Shown piece after piece: positions 11,599-22,686 of a stretch of 34,236 bases of DNA (positions are counted from its first letter, which is position 1; each line of letters opens with the position of its first letter). The translations under genes and the position numbers were made by a program. Below the pieces are notes generated by a model. The model saw nothing but the letters and a program-made list of their open reading frames with translations, did no database searches and was not told the DNA's origin. The stretch comes from Priapulus caudatus (taxonomy: Eukaryota; Priapulida; Priapulimorpha; Priapulimorphida; Priapulidae). The stretch is from assembly GCF_000485595.1 (NCBI RefSeq), contig NW_014577300.1:115356-149591 (forward strand), given 5' to 3'.

Positions 11599-12983
11599 TT
11601 TAATAGGCAGGAAACGTCAATTTAAGCACTGTCAGGCAACAAACTGCTTAACCACAATAACCTGTGAAACACCATTAGCAACGGGATGGCTACCACTTGC
11701 ACACGCCTAGTTAGGTTGCACACCCGCTGTGGCAAAATATGATAAAAATACAAACACATGAATATCTCTGCGTTAGTTCATCTAGTGAGCGCACACCTCC
11801 CCACACTTCACTCACTTACCATGGTAAAGCAATTGCAATACAAATCTTATAGACTGACTGCCCTGCAGGGTGCCATCTTTTATAAAAGCGTAAAACGTCT
11901 GAGATGTCACTGAATGCTGGCAGTGGATACTGGTTCATTATATCACTATTTCAAATGAGCAGTATAGAGTCAAATCGTTCAATCAAAACATTAGACAAAT
12001 CTATTTAATCTATTTGTGGCACGGTGGGTGGTATTGGTGGTGGGTGGTGGTTTCCAACACATCTCGTAAATCTCATTTGCATTGGAATTTTCTCGACTGT
12101 TTGAAAATCGTAAAAGTTGAAACATGCATGTTTGCCAGAGATTGAAAAAGCTAGAAGAAATAAATATTTAACCCAAGCAGTGAAAAATAGCAAGCAAACC
12201 AAAGCAGTAAACAATAGATGAACAAGAAGACATTTTTATAACAGAAGTCCGAATTCAAAGCAGCAGTTAATTACTGCATGTTGCAGTAATTTAATATATT
12301 ATTTTTATCTTGTAGACTTGCACGGCAATCTCACCAAGCAATCTTCAATTAAGCCTTCTCAGATTTGACCTCGCCATGTAACAAAACACGAATGCGGCCC
12401 TTAAAACAAACATTTCCCTTCCTTTCCCTCCCGTTGAGCCCCAGATAGGCATTTGCCACTAAAAACAGTCACCATATAGCGCGTATACCCCTAGCTACTT
12501 TCATAAACACACAGCTTGCCTTGGGAACAACGTTGTCTTCATTGGCTGATGCATCTCTCACACCACACGCAAACAACTGTAGATATTTGCCAAGCGAAGC
12601 ACAATTGATGGGTTTAAGCAGGAAGGGTGTGCAAAAACCGTATACGTCTACTACTATAGTCTATCTAACACTCACTAACACTAGTACTGTACTGTAGGAT
12701 TCAAAGGTGATATAACGGGCGAATCGAGTTCCACTTGAGATAAGAACAGATTTTTTTCCCTAAACATTTTATTTAGTTATTCTGATAGAGAGACAAAAAC
12801 CACAATGCATCATTCAATTTGCCATTAACACGGTTTTTAAATTGATGCATATTGTTTCACCTGAGAGGAGAAAGCAGCGGCCCTTCGACACAATATTAAC
12901 CGTCGCTAAAACTCGGATGCAATTGAGCAGTAAATCTGCAAACTAACTTCTTTTGCATGCCCAGTGCCTTAGTTACATTACAT
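11599..12983. other. No gene recognised
   Basis: This is AT-rich sequence with a (GGTGG)-rich patch at about 12020-12050. A minus-strand open frame at 12005-12214 is hydrophobic at its start but has no family match. Confidence 0.45.
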
Positions 12984-13057
12984 CAGAAGTAGATAATAGG
13001 GAACATTAGGGAACATTAGGAAACATAGGGAACATAGTTCCCTATTATCTACTTCTG
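12984..13057. mobile_element. 74-bp miniature TIR element (family R2)
   Basis: It has perfect 21-bp terminal inverted repeats starting CAGAAGTAGATAATAGGG, flanked by the 7-bp direct repeat ATTACAT (12977-12983 and 13058-13064), which looks like a target-site duplication. The interior is only a few GAACATTAGG-like units. The same terminal sequence bounds the 2.0-kb element at 29901-31920 and resembles the palindrome at 17118-17165. Confidence 0.88.
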
Positions 13058-14130
13058 ATTACATGGAAGTGTGCCAAACAAAAAGAATCTACTAGTTGGC
13101 TTCTGCACATATGTGAAACATCCCAGTGCTGACAGTTTTGGTTAGCAGCTCATGTAATCATCCCGTGTAAACACATCTGGACCTTCCTCCCCCTCCTCCC
13201 CCCCCCACCAGTAAATCAGATCATATGGCTCACCTCATTATTGACACATGCGGCCATCTCAGAAGAATAATAAAGAACATGCACAGTTGATATTGTTTAT
13301 ATATGTTGTTTACACACATTCAAGTAATGGGCCAAAAAATGCATTGCAGTTTCATAACTTACATTGTACTTATCATTGCTCAAACATTTGGAGACCTTTG
13401 CTTCCCAGTTTATTATTTAATTTTAACAATCCAGCCTCTAAGATATAGCTGCACATGTGCGAAATTTATTGCTAAAATTAACTGCTTGCATGATGATAAC
13501 ACTAGCAGATCTCACCATCTTTGTTCACCAATACGGTTCATATAATACCCTATACTAAAACATACCTGTTGTGTCAGGGTCATGAGGGTGGAATTGCAGC
13601 TAAGTGCCCTGATCAGAAGGTAGTTCTAGACTTTGGCAGTTGAAATGCTTCTTAAGCTGCTAAAACAGCTGAAGCTGGCCAGGACTTCCTCATGGCGGAT
13701 AAGTGATCCCGATACTTTTCAGAGCATCAGAACTCTGAGTCTAGAAATGAAAGATCAGAAATAAAAATACTTTCAATTGTCGGTGCCAATGGTCCTAAAC
13801 ACAGATCTAACATAGTTATGGTCAGAGTAAGTGACTCAAACTTACCACGACACCTAATCCATATATAACACCTAAAGCATGAAACCCCATTAAACAATAT
13901 TGCAAGGGCCCGTACGTAGAAAGCGATGGGGGGAGGAAGGTTATTTAAGCATAACATACAGAAAGGTTTATTCTAGAACAATTTAAAACCAATCCAGTGG
14001 CTCAAGTTGACTGGTTGGTTCTGACCACACATGCTTGGGCCATTCCAGCAATTAGGATCATTTCATTCTATTAAATACTAAATAAAGTCAATAAGTTTCA
14101 AGTGCACGTACTCCTCAGTCCTGATAATTA
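13058..14130. other. No gene confirmed
   Basis: Possible splice-like segments occur on the minus strand (for example 13566-13625 with donor CAG|GTATGT) but cannot be joined into a model. The rest is AT-rich. Confidence 0.4.
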
Positions 14131-14427
14131 CCTCCGCCCAACGGAGTTGGAGGGGAGGTTATGTTTTCGCTCTCGTGCGTTCGTGTGTTCGAGCGATCGA
14201 TATTAGCGCATCAGCCAGCTCAGCCAGCCAGCCAGTGATACCCAGCGAGCCAGCAAGTGTGTACATATGAGCGAGCAGCAGCAACGAGCGGCTGCTACAA
14301 GCGAGCGAGCAGCAAGCCAGCGTGTACATGTCAGTACGCTGGCGTATATCGTGGCTTATTCGTGTGTTCATGAGTCGTATGGCGTATATCGCTGGCGGAG
14401 GTATGCACTCTCCGTGAGTGCTCTAGT
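14131..14427 (+). repeat. Dispersed repeat with GGAGGTTATGTTTTCG start
   Basis: It starts CCTCCGCCCAACGGAGTTGG, then AGGTTATGTTTTCG, and ends GGCGGAGGTATGCACTCTCC then GAGTGCTCTAGTT. From memory, this start and end pair marks a repeat common in marine invertebrate genomes. The interior is replaced by GAGCGAGCAGCAA-type low-complexity sequence. Open frames within it are not genes. Confidence 0.65.
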
Positions 14428-15384
14428 TATTCTTGTATTGTACACTGCTCAACTACTCGACTAGTCCCACCACACCGTTGCTCGTTTGTCGTCACACACT
14501 GCACACCTACCCTTATAATATTACCTTCTAACTGTAACATTACCTCCTGTAATATTAATTGCAAATTGTAAATGTAACACTAACAGTATAAATGCAGGCC
14601 TATTAAGACCGTAGATGGGCTAGCTCTAACCGTGTTGCCCTTCGCTCTCAATACTAAACTACGTGGGTAGAGCTACGACTGGTCCAGTTGAGCAGAGCCT
14701 GCTATAAACACATAAAATTAATACAAATATCGAATAGTTTAATGGCATTTAGCATAGTAGCACTATTTCAATCTCTGAAATGTTACATGAAAATGTCTGT
14801 GGCTCTGCTGTGGTTAACTTATGTCTGAATCGTGGGTTGTAATTGAGTGTGACTTAGACACACAATAAGAAATATGTATTCCAACAAACTATACCTTATT
14901 GCTGGGTTAAATATTGACCTAGAAATTGAGCCCTAGATATTTTTATAATCAGTCACAATTCTACGGCCAAATGGCTTTCCATACACAAGTGGCAAATTTT
15001 TGTACAAGATTTTCAAGGTTTCTGACCATGTAATATTGAAATTCAATGTAATACATAACATGTCACTTTATTAACATCTTACCAGGAGTCTATCAATAGG
15101 AGTAAGACAGACTGAAACCGGCAAAATTCAACATTTAGTTGCCTTAGTCTACCTATGATTTATTGTGTTTAACTCAATAAACTTGAGCTCAAATCTTACC
15201 TTAATCATTAAACTAATTTTGTGTCTAATCGTTGGTCTCACAAAAATGACAAATCGGGAGATATCAGTCCAAACGTACAATGTAGTTTTAGCAATTCATA
15301 CCACATTTTCAACAACTGTGAACCGAAACAAAGGGCAATGCTTTTTAATAGCCCTCTACCGCAAGCAATGCAAACAACTAGCGA
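14428..15384. other. No gene recognised
   Basis: This is AT-rich sequence with no exon-like segment that I can support. Confidence 0.45.
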
Positions 15385-15590
15385 GGTTTGCCAGGGATTT
15401 CAGAAAGTTAAACATGACTTGGTGTTATTTATACTATTTACATTAGAAATAAAAAATTTCACATGTTTAGTATTTTTATCCATTTTATTTTTTCTTAACA
15501 ATATCGTTTATAACACGTCATTACTGTCATTCGACATGGCCTATAAATAACACCAAGTCGTGTTGAACTTTCTGAAATCCCAGGCAAACC
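15385..15590. repeat. Foldback element, about 49-bp arms
   Basis: The arms are 15385-15433 (GGTTTGCCAGGGATTTCAGA onward to ATTTATA) and 15542-15590 (TATAAATAACACCAAGTC onward to GCAAACC). They are complementary with a few mismatches and enclose 108 bp of AT-rich sequence. I saw no clear target duplication. Confidence 0.88.
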
Positions 15591-16335
15591 AAATCCTGAT
15601 CTTATCCACATCACAAAATGCTTCTCACGAATTATCACCTTTTAAAATTCAATTTATCTTATAAAAAATATCACAAAATAAAAATCATTCCAACTTTGTC
15701 AGAACATAAATTGTAAACTTGTTAATGCCAATTGTCTCCTGTAATTACTGTGAGGGACCACGGACCAATGAAATCATTGCTGCCCATACAGGGCATTGAA
15801 GGCAAGATTACTATTTCTGTTCTGTCGAAATTCAGAAGATTTGACTCTGTGATATTATTTTACAAGATACAAGTTATCTAATGAGCTTATAATTAATGCA
15901 CGGCAAGCTTTTTGTGATGTAGGTGAGATGTGAATAAAGTGACGCATGCAAGTATTTATTTGAACTTCAATGTTGCACAGTCAGAAACAATGAAAAAGTT
16001 GTTCGGGTAATGTGTTACATCACGCACACAAACTACCTAATAAACTATGCCACCTCCACATTTCTTGCTAAAATGACCCTGCTTTTAAATCATCATGCTA
16101 GACTAAAACAATGGGATCAATATGTGTTACCGTGAACTTCACGCGTTATTTTCACGAATAAGTTCGATCACGCCCAAGGATATAATATAGGTCTCCACAT
16201 TTGCACATTTCCACATGTTGCACATTGCGAAAATGAAGTGCTTATAATATGCCACTGCCTGGTATTATGAGTATAAATGTACAACACTCAACAGTAGTCA
16301 ATAGCCTAGTAGCTCTAGCTCTAGGCGCTAATAGT
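15591..16335. other. No gene recognised
   Basis: This is AT-rich sequence without supported features. Confidence 0.45.
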
Positions 16336-16378
16336 AATAGTACTACTACGTACTACTACTAGTACTACTACTACTACT
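16336..16378. repeat. (ACT)n microsatellite
   Basis: ACT/TAC trinucleotides are interrupted by GTACT and abut the repeat fragment to the right. Confidence 0.85.
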
Positions 16379-16542
16379 GCTCATAGGGTCTATGTCCCCC
16401 CCCCCCAGGGTACTGCCGGAACGTACCCTGGTAACTATCTGATATGGTTAGGGTTAGGGTTACGAAGTAGGCGTAGGCGACTCCGTAGACTCGTTAGTGG
16501 AGTAGGCGAGGTACGGTCCGGCATATTATTATTAGATAGTAC
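16379..16542. mobile_element. Truncated copy of miniature element family R3
   Basis: It matches the reverse complement of 27300-27495 from the terminal GCTCATAGGGTCTATGTCCC through GTAACTATCTGATATGG, the TTAGGG units, GTAGGCGTAGGCGACTCC and GGTCCGGCATATTA. It stops at AGATAGTACC, before the opposite terminus. A C-run at 16396-16406 is longer than in the other copy. Confidence 0.88.
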
Positions 16543-16720
16543 CAGGAGGTGCAAATCCACTTTAGGCACCTTAGGTATCACGAAGTGATGCACAGATTTC
16601 TGTGTATCATCAACGGATGCACAGACTTTCCGTATATCAAGGAATGATGCAAAAACCGGCTAACCCTAACAACACTAAGTCATAAAGTATTAAAGTATAA
16701 CCTTAGGTATCACAAAGTGT

Positions 16721-16755
16721 GTTAGGGTTAGGGTTAGGGTTAGGGTTAGGGTTAG
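16721..16755 (+). repeat. Interstitial (GGGTTA)n run
   Basis: This is 35 bases of perfect TTAGGG repeats inside the loop of the foldback element. The complementary TAACCCTAAC lies on the other side of the loop at about 16661-16670. Confidence 0.95.
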
Positions 16756-16801
16756 TGTTTTTGCATCATTCCTTGATATACGGAAAGTCTGTGCATCAGT
16801 T

Positions 16802-17005
16802 CACAGGCACTTGAAGCATTTCAACTGTAAACACACGCCGCCGCCATTGCGCGCACACTGACACATAAATATATAGTGTCAGTTTATATATATAGTATAT
16901 ATAGTATATATGACAGTATATATAGTGTGACTATATATTTATGTGTCAGTGTGCGCGCAATGGCGGCGGCGTGTGTTTACAGTTGAAACGCTTCAAGTGC
17001 CTGTG
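16802..17005. mobile_element. 204-bp miniature inverted-repeat element, 8-bp target duplication
   Basis: The 76-bp arms (16802-16877 and 16930-17005) have a single mismatch. They begin CACAGGCACTTGAAGC and include a GCCGCCGCCATTGCGCGC segment. The 52-bp AT-rich centre holds TATATAGTATATA. The element is flanked by CATCAGTT at 16794-16801 and 17006-17013. The 8-bp duplication is typical of hAT-type transposases. There is no coding capacity. Confidence 0.93.
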
Positions 17006-17036
17006 CATCAGTTGATGATACACAGAAATATATGCA

Positions 17037-17105
17037 TGTCCCCCAGCGTACTGCCGGAACGTACCCTGGTAACTATCTCAGTATCTGATATGGTTAGGGT
17101 TAGGC
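17037..17105. mobile_element. Fragment of miniature element family R3
   Basis: The segment GTCCCCCAGCGTACTGCCGG, AACGTACCCTGGTAACTATC and GATATGGTTAGGGTTAGG repeats the left part of 16379-16542 in the same orientation. One 8-bp local duplication (CAGTATCT) is present. Confidence 0.85.
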
Positions 17106-17117
17106 TTATAGTCCTAG

Positions 17118-17165
17118 TAGCAGGAGTAAGATAATATAGGATCCTATATTATCTTACTCCTGCTA
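17118..17165. repeat. Perfect 48-bp palindrome
   Basis: It is centred on GGATCC with no spacer. Each arm reads CAGGAGTAAGATAATATAGG from near the outside. The arm resembles the terminal repeat CAGGAGTAGATAATAGGG of family R2, so this may be two R2 ends fused. Confidence 0.93.
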
Positions 17166-17195
17166 GTACTACTACTAGTAGTAGTATAGCCCGTA

Positions 17196-17262
17196 GCTTT
17201 AGTACTATAGCCCGCTTACATTGACTGCCGCTGTCAATGTAAGCGGGCTATAGTACTAGAGC
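17196..17262. repeat. Hairpin with 30-bp arms and 7-bp loop
   Basis: AGTACTATAGCCCGCTTACA onward (17201-17225) pairs exactly with 17233-17257 around TGCCGCT. The stem extends to 17196/17262 with one mismatch. Confidence 0.93.
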
Positions 17263-20200
17263 TATATAGACCGTGTTTATTAACTGCCGCTTGCGGACGA
17301 AAGCAGCATAGCAAATATTTTGATCATAATGCACTTTACCGTACTGTTACACCTGATCACCAGGCTGATGTCTAAAATGCCAAAGATCAATAGCGTCACA
17401 TTTTATGTGAATTATTATTATATTAGATCTACAGACTGTAATATATTTTGCCTAGCTGGCTTACCTGCTCGAGATTTGTATCCGCGACAAGATCACAGTA
17501 AATGATGACGTCACATGTCACACAAACTGTGCCGCCACCGTACAGTAACACAGATACTGACAATACTGACACACACTGAAACAGTAACATCCAGTGGCAG
17601 TGGCAGGACCACGTCAAGAGACAACCCGATAACCAGATTGAACACATTCTTATTATGCAATCGTCCTGGATTTACACTTCAAAATGACGGTTTCAACTGT
17701 CCCAACGTTCCAACATAGATATAAATAGTAAAATACTAAAGTATATTTACGAATAAACCATTCTACGAATGTACTGCACAGTGACGCCATCCCGTGACAC
17801 TCGTACGCAAATAACTCACTGTAACCTGTACCGCCTGTACTGGTAACTTTGTGAAAGCAGACTAGTATACGAGCACGTATTATTTCATGCACGCACGCAC
17901 GTACACACATACGTACGCACGCACGGACACTGAACTCGCGCACGAGCACGTTAGCACCATCACGTACCACACACATATCAACAAAGACACACGGCACAAC
18001 GTGATCTTATAAAGCGTACAACTCACATTTTAACTCGGCGGGTGAAACACTGCTTCGCCACGCACCGACAACATACGGCCACTTATCCTGGAAAATTTTT
18101 CCATGCTTACGTCGGCGATACTACCGCAGCGAAAGATAAGAACACAGATGCGACTTACTATCTATCACCGCCAACTGTACACGCACACATAAGCCACACC
18201 ACCTACGCACCATGAAAGGTCACAAAATAACCTGGCAATGTTTATATCCTATTATATATTATTATTATTATTATATGATTATATTAAACTTACTTCAGTA
18301 ATTCACTGAGACATTTGTCCCACGCGGAAAAAAATCTATTGAATGCAATAGCGACGGTCTGCGGATAAAATAATAAACATTTCGGGAGGTGATACATACA
18401 TATGTGTGATACAGTAGTTTTGAGTGATACAAGTACATCAAAGCTTATCATAGTTTACACCACCTGCTAGCAACAATTAATTACATACATATTAGAAATT
18501 TCTACGATCATCTAAATTGATAACAAAATAAAAGAAATATTGAGAGAGAGAGTGTATCATGGTAATCGTTTATATCGAGTGCTAATAAGATTATCCCCAC
18601 CGTAGAACAATTATCATTGCCCATACTGCTGGTACTGCACCCTCGTGTAAAACCACTAACTTAACATCATTAATATTATCACATGCATACATATATACTA
18701 TAATAGCCTCTAACAATAACAGTTCTACTCACCAACATTATATTCATAAGCACATTAACAACGCAGCAGATATCGCCCTTAAAAAAATTTCTTGTCTCCA
18801 ACAGTACTACGACGAAGTGAGAGATTCGGAAAATGTTCTATCAGCATACGAAACCCTGCCGCCAAACTCATGCTTCCAGATTCGAGCAAGTTGCCCCCCC
18901 TATTCCTGAGCCTGCCATCCTTTCCAGTGGTATCAATATACATCCACCAATATCGCATCGTTTTTTGCAAAAACATGCAAAGATCCGAATTCTCCACGCC
19001 GTTCGAATCGCATTATAAGCCGCATATTTTTAATGTAATACAATCGTACAATCAAGTCGACTCATCGTTGACGAGGAGGATAATAACAAGTGACACAACA
19101 ACACGGAAGAGGGTCAGACTAACCACTCTCTAAACCTATAATCACTATAACTATAATATAGTCTCACTTGGTTTCAGTGCCGAGGCAGAGCCCATCAACA
19201 ACCAGAATTCTCTTCCTACATCTTTTCGTGTATCCGCTACTCTCCACAAACATAACCACTCTAACCGGGCTTCCACGATACCCTCTTAACCATGGTAACT
19301 ACATCTACACCCCCGTGTTTGTTTTCGTGGCTGTTGTATGTGTGTGTGCCGTGCGTTGCGTGTGTGGTGGTTTGCGCCGTGTGTGTGTGTGCCGGCGGTG
19401 GTGTTTTGTGCAACCTTCCCATGACTCTCAGCCAATACAAAATGCCAAACTAAATGCTTATCTGTCTTGCATTACATTACACTTGGCCAACGGCTCTATA
19501 TTTCATTGTTTCTGAACGATATCACACATCTTCGCCGCTCCCGAACACCGGTGCGTGTACCATGGCCGTTCCAGTCAGTCCGACCCCCCGTGTTCGCTGC
19601 AGCTCAGGTCAACAAGTCAAGAGTCATAAATATAAAGCAACCTCCTATCTATGGAGGGGCGACACATTAAAAATGCGTCACGCTGAGGCGGCGGGCTCCC
19701 ACCCCCACACCCCCCCTCTCGCATCCTCGAAACTTTCGGATTACGGTTATACACCACCCCCCCGCCCTGGATAACAAGCCAAATCCTGTGACAGCACCCC
19801 CTGTCTAGCAAATCCCAACATTGAAAAACGAAACCCCCCCAAATCATAAAAGATAGGCTTAACGGACCATTGCAGTATAAAACCCTCAACTATAAATCGT
19901 CATTGATTGCCACCGGAGGAGAAACGGCGAGACATGGGCAGACATTTAAAAGGGAATAAAATAATCGTCATATCCTACGATATAGATTTTAGATAATCAC
20001 AGCAACGAACTCGTTACACGTTACCTGATAATATACCAAGTCATCTAAACCATACACATATTGTTACAAATACCTAATTAATAGGGTATAATACTATCTC
20101 TATTACAACCACCTTCGACCAGCTTGTCCTCACGACACACTTTAGAAACGCGCGCTCCCAATGATAACATTTGATCCGGAATTTATTATGCGATGTGAAT

Positions 20201-22566
20201 CAAGAGGCCCGGCGCGGCCCGGAATCCCCAAATGCAATATATTAACTAAATTTTCAACCGAACATATTCATTCGGCTCTCTACGTAGCGAGCCTTAGCTG
20301 AAAAAGTGGTTTGCACCAACGCAGTCAATGTCTATAATGGTGAAATGACAATCCTCGCACCAGCTTGTTTAACTTATACGCAGGTATTAACCTAAATTAA
20401 CTGAAAATCCTAGGCCCACTGTCACCCTAGATACCTAGAGTAAAGTAACGATACCGCTTTACTTAAATACTGATTGATTGATAAGTTTGGCAAAAAAATA
20501 GAATACTTTCTGCTTGCACTATCAAAGTAACACTAATAAGTCTCTATATCTACTCTTGTAAGCATATAACAACACTATAATATAAAGAAACTACCGTTTG
20601 CGACGGATCCCTCGTTATTTATTTTAGATCATATCAGAAACTATAAGACATATTCTCAGGACGACGAATGCACACCCACGCACACACCCTGTATCGCTCA
20701 CTTCAGCAGCCCGTCTTGGTCACCTATCATAGTGACATCATGTTAGTACCAGAGGCCATAATTCACAATGAGGTTTTCGACCCAATATGAAGTGCTTGTA
20801 CACACTCACTCTGTTGTGTTGCCCCAAGCAACATCAGTTAGTCATACATAACGTAAACAACGCCCAAAACTGCGGTCAATGCCGTATTAACATACCTCAA
20901 TATATTATTATCAACATGCGCGACTAGCCTGAATGACAAGAAGGAACATCGCCAGTAAGAAACACAGATTTTAACACACCACATCATGTCTAGATAGTAT
21001 CGGATATGCCCACATGAAATACAACTGAGCACCCATTCTGATCTCTAATGTACTCAGTAGGCAAGTGATTAAACTAGGGCGCTCTTGCCAAATATGTACT
21101 AGCATAATACGACCATCACACCCCCGCTACCCAGTCAGCAAACGAGAATGAAAGTATCAAGAGTTTGCATTTACAGCGGCCGACCGCTCTACCATCCCGA
21201 CATCCCATCTCTCCGTCCCACGCTCAGAGAAACCCCATATCCTACAGACAGCAGAGCTAATACGCCAACTAAGCGAGAAAGAATAATTAGTAATCGTCAA
21301 GTCACTGTTAGTTATCAGCTAACATTAGTAATTAATAAACATACAAGGACCATGCTGACATGAAAAATAAAGGGCAATCTATGCACAATCTAACGTACCC
21401 AAGCAGACCAACAGAACCAACATAAAACACATGAAACGTGCAACTGATCCACTCGTAACGTACTCAACCAAAAACCTACCAAAATTTCGCAGATTCCGAC
21501 AAACATTCATTTAATTGAACAAACCATCCCGACGTAACAACCGTACCACCTTATAGAAACTTAATCATATCCTACTCGGCGAAACTCCCACTTAATACTC
21601 TCTCTGATAACATACATCTTTGCTTCATTGCTGAAATCAAACTGTAATGGACACAATCTGAGATGTGGCATGATCGGCGACACCTAAATATTCCGCCAAT
21701 TGTATAGTTTTCATAATATTCAGATTTAGGCCTGCCCTAAAAGCGGAGCGTCCCATGCGTCACCACGTGTAATCTGCAGCAGTATACGGCTACCTCCACC
21801 GTACTCTATAACCACCGTGACAATGTCCATTGCCCCTCGCCCCTATCTAACACACAACTTCCTTCTCTCAAAGGTTAATTGTTCATGGAAACTCGTTTAC
21901 TCCGTATGAGTTTCTAGCGGTTAGCACATGGTTGCCCCTATCTGTATATCGCAATACACTAATTTTATCAAACCAAAATAATCCACACATTTGTGACCAG
22001 TACATTGCGCACTATGCCGCTTTGATGTTTCTCTAGCCTTGCGCGTTCTTGAAATAACCATACCCTTATGCCGCTTCCGCCCATGCCTTTTGTTCAAACA
22101 TTACCTCTAATATAGACGTTTTACATCCGCAGGGCAGAGCAAATCCACCAATTTTCATTCCAAAGAACTATTCTGTCACCCGAAATATCTAAACATGCAC
22201 CACAGCTGCACCCCTCACCAGACTCCGTTGTGCTCAATATAATAGCCATACTACTTAATGCAAAATCCTACTGAAAAACTAATTGCATAATCCTTTTTTT
22301 TTATACATCAAAACCCTTAGCCCTTATCATTCACATGTCCAAAAATACAAATCCGTTCGAACCCTGAACTGAAATGCCATTCCAATTTTTGCCCAAATAA
22401 ATTGCCGGGCCGAAAGTACGTCGACTGGCGTGCTCCAAAATAGTCGTTCAACCTATGCAGACAATAGCAGTACAACCCTAAACGCCCAACTTTCAAACAT
22501 TGGTCAAACGTTCCGACTTATAATCTGCGCTTTGACGCATGTAGCCAACGATGTCTGACTCGGGCA
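17263..22566. other. No gene recognised; plus strand A/C-rich
   Basis: Open frames up to 115 codons occur on both strands, without motifs. Microsatellites are present at about 17885-17930 (ACGC type) and 19338-19402 (GTGT type). A CRE-like TGACGTCA is at 17506-17513. From about 18000 on the plus strand is clearly richer in A and C than in T and G. The stretch lies downstream of the transporter gene in its direction of transcription. Confidence 0.45.
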
Positions 22567-22686
22567 TCAGTACGGATACGTCGACAAACGGAAGACGACC
22601 GCAATATTGAGCAATAGCATCATTACTGTAACGATGTCCAGTGAGCTCAAAAATAGACAATATGAATCTAGTACGAAGTTAGACAA
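22567..22686 (-). CDS. ABCG last exon: sixth helix and stop
   Basis: The 120 nt after acceptor gggtgacag encode [15 protein letters not shown], then [20 protein letters not shown] and TYPY, then TGA. LDI...(hydrophobic)...FRL matches the family's terminal helix. The only other AG sites nearby give the wrong phase. I saw no AATAAA on the minus strand in the next 600 bp. Confidence 0.85.
   Translation of the reverse strand: MSNFVLDSYCLFLSSLDIVTVMMLLLNIAVVFRLSTYPY

Larger units (their letters stand above)
16596..17029. mobile_element. Older foldback element interrupted by a younger insertion
   Basis: The left arm 16596-16656 pairs with 16757-16797 (41 bp perfect, GATGCACAGACTTTCCGTAT onward) and, beyond the insertion at 16802-17005, with 17011-17029 (GTTGATGATACACAGAAAT). 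The loop carries a TTAGGG run at 16721-16755. The right arm is continuous only if the 204-bp insert and one 8-bp duplicate are removed. Confidence 0.87.

Noticed and set aside
13566-13625. 60-nt minus-strand segment with AG acceptor and GTATGT donor, faintly like an NLR-type leucine-rich repeat
   Set aside because: The length (20 codons) does not fit the usual 28-residue repeat exon, and no neighbouring repeats were seen.
17465-17590. Possible minus-strand first exon (42 codons, hydrophobic start like a signal peptide, donor CAG|GTAAGC) overlapping a CRE-like TGACGTCA
   Set aside because: No downstream exon or homology was found. The hydrophobic start could arise from GT-rich sequence.
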